A stretch of DNA of 64,000 nt from Roseivirga echinicomitans (GTDB lineage: Bacteria; Bacteroidota; Bacteroidia; Cytophagales; Cyclobacteriaceae), in assembly GCF_001592935.1 (NCBI RefSeq), contig NZ_LRDB01000008.1:1-64000 (forward strand). Reading direction: 5' to 3'. Under the pieces are notes generated by a model. The model was not told the DNA's origin, searched no databases, and saw nothing but the letters and a program-made list of their open reading frames with translations. Below, piece after piece: positions 35,385-44,326 of this stretch. How positions within the stretch are numbered: position 1 is the first letter of the stretch; the number at the start of each line of letters is the position of its first letter. A program made the position numbers and the translations under genes.

Positions 35385-36563
35385 ATGAATGAAGTTTATA
35401 TAGTATCAGCTGCCAGAACCCCTATTGGTAGTTTTGGAGGTAAATTAGCTGGATTCTCGGCTACTCAACTTGGATCAATGGCCATTAAAGGTGCTTTAGA
35501 AAAAGCCGGCTTGGACCCAAAACATGTCCAAGAAGTATTTATGGGCAATGTAATTTCTGCAGGTTTAGGTCAAGCCCCAGCAAGACAAGCAGCAATGGGT
35601 GCAGGCCTTAGCAATGAAGTACCTTGTACCACAATCAACAAAGTATGCGCTTCTGGAATGAAGGCTGCTATGTTTGCCGCTCAATCCATAATGATTGGTG
35701 CACAGGACGTAATTATAGCTGGTGGAATGGAAAGCATGAGTAATGTACCTTACTATATCCCTAAAGCCCGTTATGGCTATAAATATGGAAACGGTGAATT
35801 AATAGATGGCCTATTACATGATGGCCTTTGGGAGGTTTACAATCAATTCCCAATGGGGAACTGTGCAGACAACACCGCCAAAGAAATGGGAATTACCAGA
35901 GAGCAACAAGATGAATTTGCGATCAATTCTTACAAAAAGGTAGCCGCTTCAACGGCTGCTGGCCACTTCAAAAATGAAATCATCCCTGTCGAAATACCTC
36001 AAAGAAAGGGCGATCCAATAATCATGGATGAAGACGAAGAGTTTCATAACGTAATTTTCGAAAAAATACCGGCTTTGCGACCTGTATTTAGTAAAGAAGG
36101 TACTGTAACTGCTGCTAATGCGTCTACAATCAATGATGGTGCATCGGTAATGGTATTGATGAGTAAGAAAAAGGCAGACGAACTGGGCATCAAGCCAATC
36201 GCTAGAATTATAGGCTTTGCTGATGCTGCGCAAGACCCGTTGTGGTTCACTACAGCTCCGTCAAAGGCAATCCCTAAAGCAATGGCAATGGCTGGTGTAG
36301 ATAAGTCGCAAGTAGACTATTACGAAATCAACGAGGCCTTCTCAGCAGTGGCGTTAGCCAATAATATTGAGCTTGGGCTAGATCCTGATAAGGTAAATGT
36401 ATATGGTGGTGCCGTTGCTATGGGCCATCCACTAGGTGCTTCTGGCTGTAGAATTGTAACTACGCTTACCTCTGTATTACATCAAAAAGGTGGTAACATT
36501 GGTGTTGCCGGAATATGTAACGGTGGCGGTGGTGCTTCAGCCATGGTAATCGAAAAATTATAA
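35385..36563 (+). CDS. Acetyl-CoA C-acyltransferase (thiolase)
   Basis: A 392-residue thiolase of standard length. The acylated cysteine is C88 (NKVCASGMKA); the second catalytic pair is H348 (GGAVAMGHPLGASG) and C378 (GICNGGGGAS). It condenses or cleaves acetoacetyl-CoA and possibly longer 3-ketoacyl-CoAs; the sequence resembles biosynthetic acetoacetyl-CoA thiolases. It is monocistronic, with a terminator at 36582-36617. The direction of flux (ketone body or beta-oxidation) is not decided by the context. Confidence 0.95.
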   Translation: MNEVYIVSAARTPIGSFGGKLAGFSATQLGSMAIKGALEKAGLDPKHVQEVFMGNVISAGLGQAPARQAAMGAGLSNEVPCTTINKVCASGMKAAMFAAQSIMIGAQDVIIAGGMESMSNVPYYIPKARYGYKYGNGELIDGLLHDGLWEVYNQFPMGNCADNTAKEMGITREQQDEFAINSYKKVAASTAAGHFKNEIIPVEIPQRKGDPIIMDEDEEFHNVIFEKIPALRPVFSKEGTVTAANASTINDGASVMVLMSKKKADELGIKPIARIIGFADAAQDPLWFTTAPSKAIPKAMAMAGVDKSQVDYYEINEAFSAVALANNIELGLDPDKVNVYGGAVAMGHPLGASGCRIVTTLTSVLHQKGGNIGVAGICNGGGGASAMVIEKL

Positions 36564-36581
36564 CATCAACTATACTAAACC

Positions 36582-36617
36582 AAAAAGCCTTTCGTAATTT
36601 TACGTAAGGCTTTTTTT
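36582..36617 (+). terminator. Thiolase terminator that touches the next start codon
   Basis: AAAAAGCCTT (36582-36591) pairs with AAGGCTTTTT (36606-36615), and the inner CGTAA/TTACG adds a second stem. The T-run ends at 36617 and the ATG of the next gene is at 36618, leaving no spacer or Shine-Dalgarno sequence. Confidence 0.85.
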
Positions 36618-37934
36618 ATGAAACATCTATTTTCTTTCATTCTAATAATCAGCGGTTCCATCACTTTATTGGGCCAACAGAAGGTATTAAAATACTATCC
36701 TCCCGAAAATAAAATCGTCAAAGAAGAATATTATATTCTGGACAGTGACTCTACCAAAATACACGGTGATTACATCAAGTATTATGAAGAGGGTGGAATC
36801 GCCATGAAGGGTAAATTTGAAAATGGCAAACCCAATGGGGTATTTAATGAATTCTATGAAAACGGAAAGAAATTAAGCACCATTACCTTTGACCACGGAG
36901 AAAAAACAGGTCCTTTCCAAATTTTATCTCGTTCTGGAAAACCTATTCAAAATGGTGGATATAAAAATGGTGAGCTCAACGGTCTGGTCACCTCTTATTA
37001 TGAAGACGGCACAAAAAAGACAGAAACTCAATTTAATGACAGCACCCCAATTGGATGGGCTAAAGAATACTTCCCCTCAGGCAGTCTAAAATCAGAGTTT
37101 CAGTACAATAACGGGACCCAAGATGGCCCAGCTAAAACCTATTACCAAACAGGAGAACTGTCTTCTGAATTCAATTACAAGCAAGGCGTTATTGAAGGAG
37201 AATACCTTACCTACTACAAAAACGGACAACTTGAATGGGAGTACAAATACGTTGCTGGATATAAAAATGGCCCTTTCAAAAGGTTTGATGGAGACGGAAG
37301 CCTTTTAGACGAAGGCCAATATGTGGACGGGATTTATGTGGGTGAAGTAAAAAGCTATTACTTGGATGGCTCCCTCAAAGAAAAATTCACTTTTGACAAA
37401 GGAGCAAAAGTGGGCAAAAACTACACCTACTTTGAAAGTGGTAAAGTGAAGAAAATTGAAGACTATACTCGGGTTACTCAAGACGTAAGTATTCAGGAGT
37501 TTTATGAAAATGGAAATCCGAAGAAAAACCAATTTTATATAAACGCTTTCCCTAACAAAACCTGGATTGAATTCTTTGAAAACGGACAAAAGAAGACAGA
37601 AACTCCGTATAGCAATGGAGTGATAAATGGTTTTTATAAGGAATACAGCAAAGAAGGACATTTAGAAAAGCAATTGCCTTATCAATACGGAAGGAACACA
37701 GGCACACAAACCATCTTCTTCCCAAGCGGAAAAGTGAAAAGTGAAACCAGTTATGTTAACGGGTCAAAATCCGGTCCTTTCACAGAGTATTTTGAAGGAA
37801 ATAAATTAAAAATCAAAGGAAATCACCGTTACGACCTACGAGAAGGTACTTGGCAATACTACAACACAAGTGGAGATGTCACTAAAAAAGAAGTTTACTC
37901 AAGAGGCAAATTAATCAGTTCATCAGAAAACTAA
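36618..37934 (+). CDS. Secreted MORN_2-repeat (YwqK-like) protein
   Basis: A 438-residue exported protein with signal peptide MKHLFSFILIISGSITLLGQ. The rest is some 16 tandem repeats of about 22-24 residues with the pattern F-x-x-G-x-x-x-G-x-x-x-x-Y-Y-x-x-G-x-L (for example FENGKPNGVFNEFYENGKK), the MORN_2 repeat of so-called YwqK-family antitoxin proteins. There is no evidence that this one is an antitoxin. It likely forms an extended beta-sheet in the periplasm or at the surface. The ATG lies directly at the end of the upstream terminator. Confidence 0.85.
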   Translation: MKHLFSFILIISGSITLLGQQKVLKYYPPENKIVKEEYYILDSDSTKIHGDYIKYYEEGGIAMKGKFENGKPNGVFNEFYENGKKLSTITFDHGEKTGPFQILSRSGKPIQNGGYKNGELNGLVTSYYEDGTKKTETQFNDSTPIGWAKEYFPSGSLKSEFQYNNGTQDGPAKTYYQTGELSSEFNYKQGVIEGEYLTYYKNGQLEWEYKYVAGYKNGPFKRFDGDGSLLDEGQYVDGIYVGEVKSYYLDGSLKEKFTFDKGAKVGKNYTYFESGKVKKIEDYTRVTQDVSIQEFYENGNPKKNQFYINAFPNKTWIEFFENGQKKTETPYSNGVINGFYKEYSKEGHLEKQLPYQYGRNTGTQTIFFPSGKVKSETSYVNGSKSGPFTEYFEGNKLKIKGNHRYDLREGTWQYYNTSGDVTKKEVYSRGKLISSSEN

Positions 37935-37964
37935 ACCAATCATTAAGCAAGACTATTTTTTGAC

Positions 37965-37972
37965 TATTTTTG
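37965..37972 (+). promoter_or_regulatory. -7 box (TATTTTTG) four bases before purC ATG
   Basis: TATTTTTG matches TAnnTTTG. GACTATTTTT occurs twice in a row (37951 and 37963). The box ends at 37972 and the purC ATG is at 37977, so a transcript from here would be leaderless or nearly so. Confidence 0.35.
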
Positions 37973-37976
37973 CCAA

Positions 37977-38921
37977 ATGATCCAAGGTATTAAAGAAACC
38001 AATTTCAGCTTCCCTAATCAGTCCGATTTCTACAGAGGAAAGGTTAGAGACATCTATTTCTTTAGCGATTTCCTAGCCATGGTGGCTTCAGATAGAATAT
38101 CCGCTTTTGATGTGGTACTCCCTAGGGCAATACCTTACAAGGGACAGGTATTAAACCAAATCGCTTCCAAGTTTTTAAAAGCCACAGAGGACATTGTTCC
38201 GAACTGGATTCAAACCACCCCAGATCCAAATGTCAGTATCGGCTTAAAGTGTAAAACTTACCCCGTGGAAATGGTCATTCGAGGATATTTAGCTGGTCAT
38301 GCTTGGCGTGAATACCGTTTAGGGAAAAGAAAAATTTGTGGTGTGGAAATGCCCGATGGACTGAAAGAAAATGACAAACTCCCCCACCCTATCATTACAC
38401 CAACAACCAAAGCTAAAGAAGGGCACGATGAAGATATTTCAAGAGAAGAAATCCTGAAACAAGGCCTTGTGTCGGAGCGAGAATACAAGCAACTTGAAAA
38501 GTACACTCAAGCCATTTTCAAAAGAGGAACCGAACTGGCTGCTGATCAAGGCTTAATTTTGGTTGATACCAAATACGAATTCGGTCATAAAGACGGAGAG
38601 ATAATCCTTATTGATGAAATTCACACGCCCGATTCTTCAAGGTATTTTTACAAAGAAGGCTATGAAGAGAGACAACGAAACAACGAAAAGCAAAAACAAC
38701 TCTCTAAGGAATTTGTAAGACAATGGCTTATTGAAAATGGTTTTCAAGGCAAAGATGGACAGCAAATCCCTGAGATGACCGATGAGGTTGTTAAATCAAT
38801 CTCAGACCGGTATATTGAACTTTTCGAAAAAGTTACAGGGGATAAATTTGTAAAACACCCTACTCAAGAAATCGAAAAAAGAATAGAAAATAATATCCTC
38901 GGATACCTAAATAAAAAATAA
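37977..38921 (+). CDS. purC: SAICAR synthase (phosphoribosylaminoimidazole-succinocarboxamide synthase)
   Basis: Catalyses ATP-dependent addition of aspartate to CAIR in purine synthesis. At 314 residues it is the longer form. Signatures: [50 protein letters not shown] (CAIR and ATP binding), and [22 protein letters not shown] in part. It is followed after 4 bp by the STAS-domain gene, perhaps in one transcript with rnz. Confidence 0.97.
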   Translation: MIQGIKETNFSFPNQSDFYRGKVRDIYFFSDFLAMVASDRISAFDVVLPRAIPYKGQVLNQIASKFLKATEDIVPNWIQTTPDPNVSIGLKCKTYPVEMVIRGYLAGHAWREYRLGKRKICGVEMPDGLKENDKLPHPIITPTTKAKEGHDEDISREEILKQGLVSEREYKQLEKYTQAIFKRGTELAADQGLILVDTKYEFGHKDGEIILIDEIHTPDSSRYFYKEGYEERQRNNEKQKQLSKEFVRQWLIENGFQGKDGQQIPEMTDEVVKSISDRYIELFEKVTGDKFVKHPTQEIEKRIENNILGYLNKK

Positions 38922-38925
38922 GAAG

Positions 38926-39309
38926 ATGAAATTTACAGTAGATAAACAAGAAAAATATACCCTTATAAAACTTGACGAAGACAAACTAGACGCAACCATT
39001 GCTCCAGGTTTAAAATCGGAATTTGTAAACCTAAGCACACAGGGTGTTAGTAATCTAGTGCTTGATCTTTCCGCTACTAAATATTGTGACTCCTCTGGCC
39101 TAAGTGCTATCCTTACGGGAAACAGGATCTGTACTGAAAACGAGGGTATTCTTGTATTGAGTGGCTTACAACCAATGGTTCAGAAGTTAATTGAGCTCTC
39201 TCAGTTGCATAAAATTCTAGACATTCTTCCTACCCAGCATGAAGCTATCGAATTTATTATGATGACCGAGTTTCAAAAAGAATTGGGAGCTGAAGAAGGT
39301 GAAGTTTAG
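38926..39309 (+). CDS. STAS-domain anti-sigma-factor antagonist
   Basis: A 127-residue SpoIIAA/RsbV-like STAS domain: LVLDLSATKYCDSSGLSAIL places the phosphorylatable serine at S56/S57. Its partner should be an anti-sigma or HATPase_c kinase, not found nearby. C-terminal tail EEGEV is acidic. It stands between purC (4 bp) and rnz (9 bp), so the three are probably one operon. Confidence 0.88.
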   Translation: MKFTVDKQEKYTLIKLDEDKLDATIAPGLKSEFVNLSTQGVSNLVLDLSATKYCDSSGLSAILTGNRICTENEGILVLSGLQPMVQKLIELSQLHKILDILPTQHEAIEFIMMTEFQKELGAEEGEV

Positions 39310-39318
39310 CATAGCGGT

Positions 39319-40242
39319 TTGAGTATAAAAGTAAAGATATTAGGCTCGAATTCTGCCGCCCCAGCCCATAAGCGTAACCAAACTTCTCAGTTAATCACTA
39401 TTGAGGGGCATCTTTATCTGATGGACTGTGGAGAGGGCACACAGCTTCAACTAAAAAGGTACAGAATACCCATTCAGCGAATCAATAATATCTTTGTTTC
39501 TCATTTACATGGAGATCATTATCTAGGAATTATGGGGCTTTTATCTACCATGCATTTGATGGGTAGAAAAAAGCCTCTTAATCTCTATGGGCCTCCTGGT
39601 TTAGCCGAAATCATTACCCTACAGCTCAAATACTCCGAAACAGTATTTAATTATAAGGTAAACTTCCACCCTGTCGATACAACAGCCAATAAGCTAATCC
39701 ATGAAGATGACTTTATAAGGGTTTATACTATCCCTTTGAATCATAGAATTCCTTGCGCTGGTTATCTTTTCACGGAAAAACCCAAGAAAAGGAGGATTAT
39801 TAAGGATAAATTACCAGAAGGCTTCTCTGTAAAGAATATCATTAAACTCAAGAATGGAGAAGATATTTATGATGACGATGGTAATATCATTTATCATCAC
39901 ACTCAAATGACACTGCCACCAAAGCGAGTTTATAAATACGCATTCTGCTCCGACACAAAGTATGACGAGTCCATTATCCCCATCATTCAAGATGCGGATA
40001 TGCTCTACCATGAAACTACTTTTATGGAAGAACATGAAGATCGGGCATCGAAAACTTATCATACAACCACAAAGCAAGCCGCTACAATTGCAAAAAAAGC
40101 AAATGTGGGCATGCTTTTAATGGGACATTTCTCCATTAGATACAAAGAATTAGAGCCAATGAAATATGAGGCTCAATCTGTTTTCCCTAACGCTCACCTT
40201 GCCATTGAAGGAGAAGACTTTATCTTAGACGACATTTCTTAA
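39319..40242 (+). CDS. rnz: Ribonuclease Z
   Basis: tRNA 3'-end processing endonuclease of the metallo-beta-lactamase fold, 307 residues. The metal motif is H62-x-H64-x-D66-H67 (SHLHGDHYLG), with further ligands in DADMLYHETTF and LLMGHFSIRYKE. The start is TTG at 39319: an in-frame stop (TAG at 39307) leaves no ATG upstream, and the family begins at this position. The stop of the STAS gene is only 9 bp upstream. Confidence 0.96.
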   Translation: MSIKVKILGSNSAAPAHKRNQTSQLITIEGHLYLMDCGEGTQLQLKRYRIPIQRINNIFVSHLHGDHYLGIMGLLSTMHLMGRKKPLNLYGPPGLAEIITLQLKYSETVFNYKVNFHPVDTTANKLIHEDDFIRVYTIPLNHRIPCAGYLFTEKPKKRRIIKDKLPEGFSVKNIIKLKNGEDIYDDDGNIIYHHTQMTLPPKRVYKYAFCSDTKYDESIIPIIQDADMLYHETTFMEEHEDRASKTYHTTTKQAATIAKKANVGMLLMGHFSIRYKELEPMKYEAQSVFPNAHLAIEGEDFILDDIS

Positions 40243-40252
40243 ACCATAGGTA

Positions 40253-41053
40253 ATGGGCGAGTCGATTCTAAACAATAAAAAGACCAACCTCTTTCTAATC
40301 CTGGCTGGAATCTTTATTACAAACGCCCTAGTTGCGGAACTCATTGGTGGTAAAATTTTCTCCTTCGAAAAAACATTAGGATTTTCACCTTTGGACATCT
40401 CCTTGATGGGAGATTTTATGCTCCAATTCAACCTAACAGCGGGAGTATTGCTTTGGCCAGTAGTCTTTATTACTACGGATATTATTAATGAATATTTCGG
40501 AAAACAAGGAGTAAAAAGAATCACTTACATTACTGTCGGGCTAATTGCCTACGCTTTTTTGGTAATCTATTTAGCCATGAAGCTCATTCCTGCCGACTTT
40601 TGGCTAGGAGTATATGCCACAGACGCTAATGGTAATGCTTTTAATATTAATGACGCTTTTGAGAAAGTATTTTCACAAGGTCTCAATATCATTTTCGCTT
40701 CGTTGGTGGCCTTTCTGATTGGACAGTTCGTTGATGTTTACGTCTTTCATAAACTAAGAGAAATCACGGGACATAATAAAATCTGGCTTCGTGCTACAGG
40801 CTCAACCTTAATCTCTCAGCTTATCGATAGTTTCGTTGTGCTTTTTATAGCCTTCTATTTCCTAGGGTCTTGGCCAATTGAGCAGGTTTTAGCCGTTGGC
40901 CTAACCAATTACATTTACAAATTCCTGATCGCCATTCTTCTCACTCCCCTCCTTTACATTGCTCACTACTTTATAGATAGATATTTGGGGAAAGACATTT
41001 CCGAACAGCTTCAAGAGGAGGCAAGTAAGGAAAGTAGAGGCAAGCTTTTCTAA
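40253..41053 (+). CDS. Queuosine-precursor transporter (YhhQ/VUT family)
   Basis: A 266-residue membrane protein of about six transmembrane helices with the DUF165/YhhQ landmarks: NALVAELIGGKIF, FITTDIINEYFGK (the conserved D-N-E motif), FIGQFVDVYVF-like helix and STLISQLIDSFVVLFIAF in part. YhhQ takes up preQ0/preQ1 for queuosine modification of tRNA. It follows rnz by 10 bp, and its stop overlaps the convergent TrmH gene by 4 bp. Confidence 0.88.
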   Translation: MGESILNNKKTNLFLILAGIFITNALVAELIGGKIFSFEKTLGFSPLDISLMGDFMLQFNLTAGVLLWPVVFITTDIINEYFGKQGVKRITYITVGLIAYAFLVIYLAMKLIPADFWLGVYATDANGNAFNINDAFEKVFSQGLNIIFASLVAFLIGQFVDVYVFHKLREITGHNKIWLRATGSTLISQLIDSFVVLFIAFYFLGSWPIEQVLAVGLTNYIYKFLIAILLTPLLYIAHYFIDRYLGKDISEQLQEEASKESRGKLF

Positions 41054-41787
41054 CGGAAAAAATTATCTAAAATAACAGCAGTGGCAATTGCCACATTTAG
41101 TGACTCAGCCCCTCCTCTTCTTGGAATATGGAGCGAATGAGTAATATACTTTTCCAAATCAGAATTAATCCCTTGTGATTCATTCCCCATCAATAGAATT
41201 CCATTATTGGTCAATTTAGAGTTATATATATTTTCTCCGGAAAGTAACGCGCCATAAATAGCTAATTCGGTCGATGTAAATACCTCTTTCAAATCTTTAT
41301 AATGAACATTCACTCTTGCAAACGACCCCATACTGGAATTAATCACTTTCGGATTATAAACATCAGCTGATTCCAAAGAGCATATAATGGTTTCAATCCC
41401 ATACCAATCTGCAATTCGAATTATGGTCCCCAGATTTCCAGGGTCACGGACATCATCAAGTGCCAAAACCAACTTATTCTCTGGAAAGACTAAATTTATA
41501 TCATCCTTCATCGAAACAATGGCCAAGGCTGCGCTGTTGCTCTGAAAAGTACCGACAGTTTTCAGTTCATTTTCCGTTACTTCGATTATCTCTTTTATCT
41601 TCGACAATTGATCTGTGGGCAACAATTCAGCATATGCCTTAGTCGTTAAAAGAAAGTCGATCATAAAATCAGACGCCAATACCTCAGAAACGCCTTTTGC
41701 GCCTTCAACAATAAACTTACGTTCTTGATGTCTATATTTTTTTAATTGAAGAGATTTAAAGTACTTTATCAATCGTTTTGAAAGCAT
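41050..41787 (-). CDS. TrmH/SpoU-family RNA 2'-O-methyltransferase
   Basis: A 245-residue SPOUT methyltransferase: N-terminal RNA-binding substrate domain (YRHQERKFIVEGAKGV), then the knotted SAM domain with LALDDVRDPGNLGTIIRIADWYG, GILLMGNESQGI and IPRRGGAESLNVAIATAVI. It modifies rRNA or tRNA; the exact nucleotide is not determined (RlmB/TrmH-like). It is divergent from TamL, whose start lies a few bases away or overlaps, and convergent with the transporter. Confidence 0.9.
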   Translation of the reverse strand: MLSKRLIKYFKSLQLKKYRHQERKFIVEGAKGVSEVLASDFMIDFLLTTKAYAELLPTDQLSKIKEIIEVTENELKTVGTFQSNSAALAIVSMKDDINLVFPENKLVLALDDVRDPGNLGTIIRIADWYGIETIICSLESADVYNPKVINSSMGSFARVNVHYKDLKEVFTSTELAIYGALLSGENIYNSKLTNNGILLMGNESQGINSDLEKYITHSLHIPRRGGAESLNVAIATAVILDNFFR

Positions 41788-41801
41788 ATTGTAAGCTATT
41801 T

Positions 41802-44261
41802 GTGAAGTCGGGAAATCTATTATTCTTAATCCTTTTTTTAACCATCCTAATCAGTGGCTGTACAGGCGTCAGGCATCTGGAAGATGGTGAAAAACTTCTA
41901 TACAAGCAAAGTATTGTGGGTGTTGAAGAAGCCAACAAAGATGCGCTTTCTGAACAAATAACCCTCACACCCAATACCAGAATTCCACTCATAGGCCCAT
42001 TGGGTGCTTCGATTTATGAATCAGGCGAAAATAAGTATGATACAGCTGAAATCAACCAAGACAGGCGTGAGTACATTGAGAAAATGGATAAAAAGATTGC
42101 TTCACGCGAGGAAGATGGTAAATCTACCTCTAAGCTCGAAATGAACAAAAAAAGGAAACTCGACCGGCTTCAGAACAAACTAAGAAATGGAAACTTCCCT
42201 ATGCGCACAGGCACTCCTTTGGCTGTATATGACAGTGTGTCCATAGAAAATTCAAAACAAAAGATGCTTACTTACCTAAATTTCAATGGGTTTTTGAAGG
42301 CTAAAGTTGATATTGAAACAAAGGAGAGGCAAAGAAAAGTCAATCAAAAATTCATTATATCAGAAGGTCCAAGAAGTTACATAGACAGCTTAACCCTGAG
42401 AACTGGTGACTCAACACTCAGTAACCTGATCAATGCCTCCAAAACAAAGTCATTCCTTAAATTAGGAGAAGCCTATAGCAAAGATAAAATCGACCAAGAG
42501 CGGCAACGAATAGAGTCATTAATGAAAGACAATGGCTATTTTAATTTCACCAAAGGCTTTATTGAATTCGATGTCTTTTTCAAACCAAATCAACTTGATT
42601 TATGGGTTTCTACTGTGATTAACAAACCATCTGATAAACCCCAGCATCAGATGTATCAAATGGATTCAATTATTTTCAATAGTAATGGTAGCGACATACC
42701 TAGTGACACCACCGAATATCAGAATGTGACCTATGTCTCTGGTTTGAATTACTATTCGCCCAAAGTGGTAGACACACGCCTTATCTTCAGAAAAGGGGAT
42801 ATCTACAACTACACCAATGTGATTAATACGCAGCGCCAACTATTGGCCATTGACATGTTCCGTTATGTCAATATCAACTTCGACACTACCTTGATCCCAG
42901 GTAAAATGGTAACGAATTTCTATACAGCCCCATTAAAAAAATATCAGATTACACAAGAGTTAGGGCTAAACGTAAACAATAATACCGACTCAAACTGGCC
43001 AGGGCCGTTCTATAACCTTTCACTAAAAGATAGAAATATTTTTGGAGGCTTAGAGATACTGGAACTCAATGGGTTTGCTGGGATAGAAGGAATTACTAAA
43101 TCGAATTCAGCAGAATCATCAAATTCAAACCTTCAATATGGTGGAAATCTATCACTCAGTTTCCCAAGGTTTATAACCCCCTTCCCTTCCCGGAAATTAA
43201 ACCTAGAAACGTTCAACCCGAGAACTACGGTATCCTTGGGTTATTCTTACACCGATAGGCGTGAATACAAGCGTGAAAACATCAATGGGAACTTAGCTTA
43301 TAACTGGCAGAATCTAAAGGGTAACAAGAACTACACCTTGACTTTATCAGACATCAATTTGATTTATACGCCATTTAGAAGCGATGAGTTTAAAGCCTTG
43401 CTAGACCGACTTGAGGCACAAGGAAATACCTTGAACCTAGCCTTTGAACCTTCATTCGTAAGTAGTACTTCATTCAATGCAACGCTTAATAATGATTACT
43501 CAAATGCGAATTCTCCCTCATCTTTTTTCCGCTATTTTGTTGAGGCAGGGGGAAGCTTATTAAATGTTACAGGCAAAGGACTTTTGAACCACAATAAGTT
43601 AGAGAACTATCAATTTCTCAAATTTCAGGTAGACTATCGAAGGTATTATCCATTAAGTAGAGAACGAGCCCTAGTACTTAGAACTAATATTGGTATTGCA
43701 GACCCCTATAACGGCAGAGATTTACCATATGAGAAGCACTTCTTCTCTGGAGGAAGCAACAGCAACAGGGCATGGACACCTAGACGACTTGGACCAGGTT
43801 CTGCATTCCCGTATTTACTAGACGATAATGGTGATAATGTTAAAGACGCTGAAGGCAACCTAGTGGCCGACCGTTCGAAAGACAGTTATCGATTTGAACA
43901 GCCTGGAGAAATCCTTTTAGAACTTAATGCAGAATACAGGGCCAATATCGCTGGCTTTATTGATTGGGCATTTTTTGTGGATGCAGGAAATGTCTGGAAA
44001 TTCAACGACACTGCCCCAGAGAAGCCAAATGACGCAATCCCATTGTCGCCCGGTGCCGATTTCAAGTTCAATCGGTTTTATAAAGAAATTGCCGTGGGGG
44101 CTGGAATGGGACTTCGTTTTGATTTCTCCTTTTTAGTATTTCGATTTGATGTTGGCCATAAAATTAAAGACCCGCGCTATGCCGAAGGTGAACGCTGGAG
44201 AAAGCCTTTCCAAAGTAAAAACCAAACAGTTTGGAATATTGCTGTTGGTTACGCATTCTAA
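41802..44261 (+). CDS. tamL: TamL-like outer-membrane assembly lipoprotein (BamA/Omp85 fold)
   Basis: About 819 residues starting at GTG 41802; TTG at 41778 is also possible but would overlap the divergent TrmH start by 10 bp. A lipoprotein signal (LISGC) is followed by POTRA-like domains and a C-terminal Omp85 barrel with HFFSGGSNSNRAWTPRRLGPG (the conserved RGWR-like loop, in part) and a final RFDVGHKIKDPRYAEGERWR region. TamL replaces TamA in Bacteroidota and acts with TamB in outer-membrane biogenesis; no tamB is in the window. Confidence 0.82.
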   Translation: MKSGNLLFLILFLTILISGCTGVRHLEDGEKLLYKQSIVGVEEANKDALSEQITLTPNTRIPLIGPLGASIYESGENKYDTAEINQDRREYIEKMDKKIASREEDGKSTSKLEMNKKRKLDRLQNKLRNGNFPMRTGTPLAVYDSVSIENSKQKMLTYLNFNGFLKAKVDIETKERQRKVNQKFIISEGPRSYIDSLTLRTGDSTLSNLINASKTKSFLKLGEAYSKDKIDQERQRIESLMKDNGYFNFTKGFIEFDVFFKPNQLDLWVSTVINKPSDKPQHQMYQMDSIIFNSNGSDIPSDTTEYQNVTYVSGLNYYSPKVVDTRLIFRKGDIYNYTNVINTQRQLLAIDMFRYVNINFDTTLIPGKMVTNFYTAPLKKYQITQELGLNVNNNTDSNWPGPFYNLSLKDRNIFGGLEILELNGFAGIEGITKSNSAESSNSNLQYGGNLSLSFPRFITPFPSRKLNLETFNPRTTVSLGYSYTDRREYKRENINGNLAYNWQNLKGNKNYTLTLSDINLIYTPFRSDEFKALLDRLEAQGNTLNLAFEPSFVSSTSFNATLNNDYSNANSPSSFFRYFVEAGGSLLNVTGKGLLNHNKLENYQFLKFQVDYRRYYPLSRERALVLRTNIGIADPYNGRDLPYEKHFFSGGSNSNRAWTPRRLGPGSAFPYLLDDNGDNVKDAEGNLVADRSKDSYRFEQPGEILLELNAEYRANIAGFIDWAFFVDAGNVWKFNDTAPEKPNDAIPLSPGADFKFNRFYKEIAVGAGMGLRFDFSFLVFRFDVGHKIKDPRYAEGERWRKPFQSKNQTVWNIAVGYAF

Positions 44262-44326
44262 AGTCAACACATAAAAAAGGTGACCGATGTATCATTAGTC
44301 GCCCAATTCTATATCATTTCTTACAA

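Noticed and set aside
36618-37934. Calling the MORN_2-repeat protein an antitoxin (YwqK-type label)
   Set aside because: It has a signal peptide, no toxin neighbour, and the label comes only from the repeat type.
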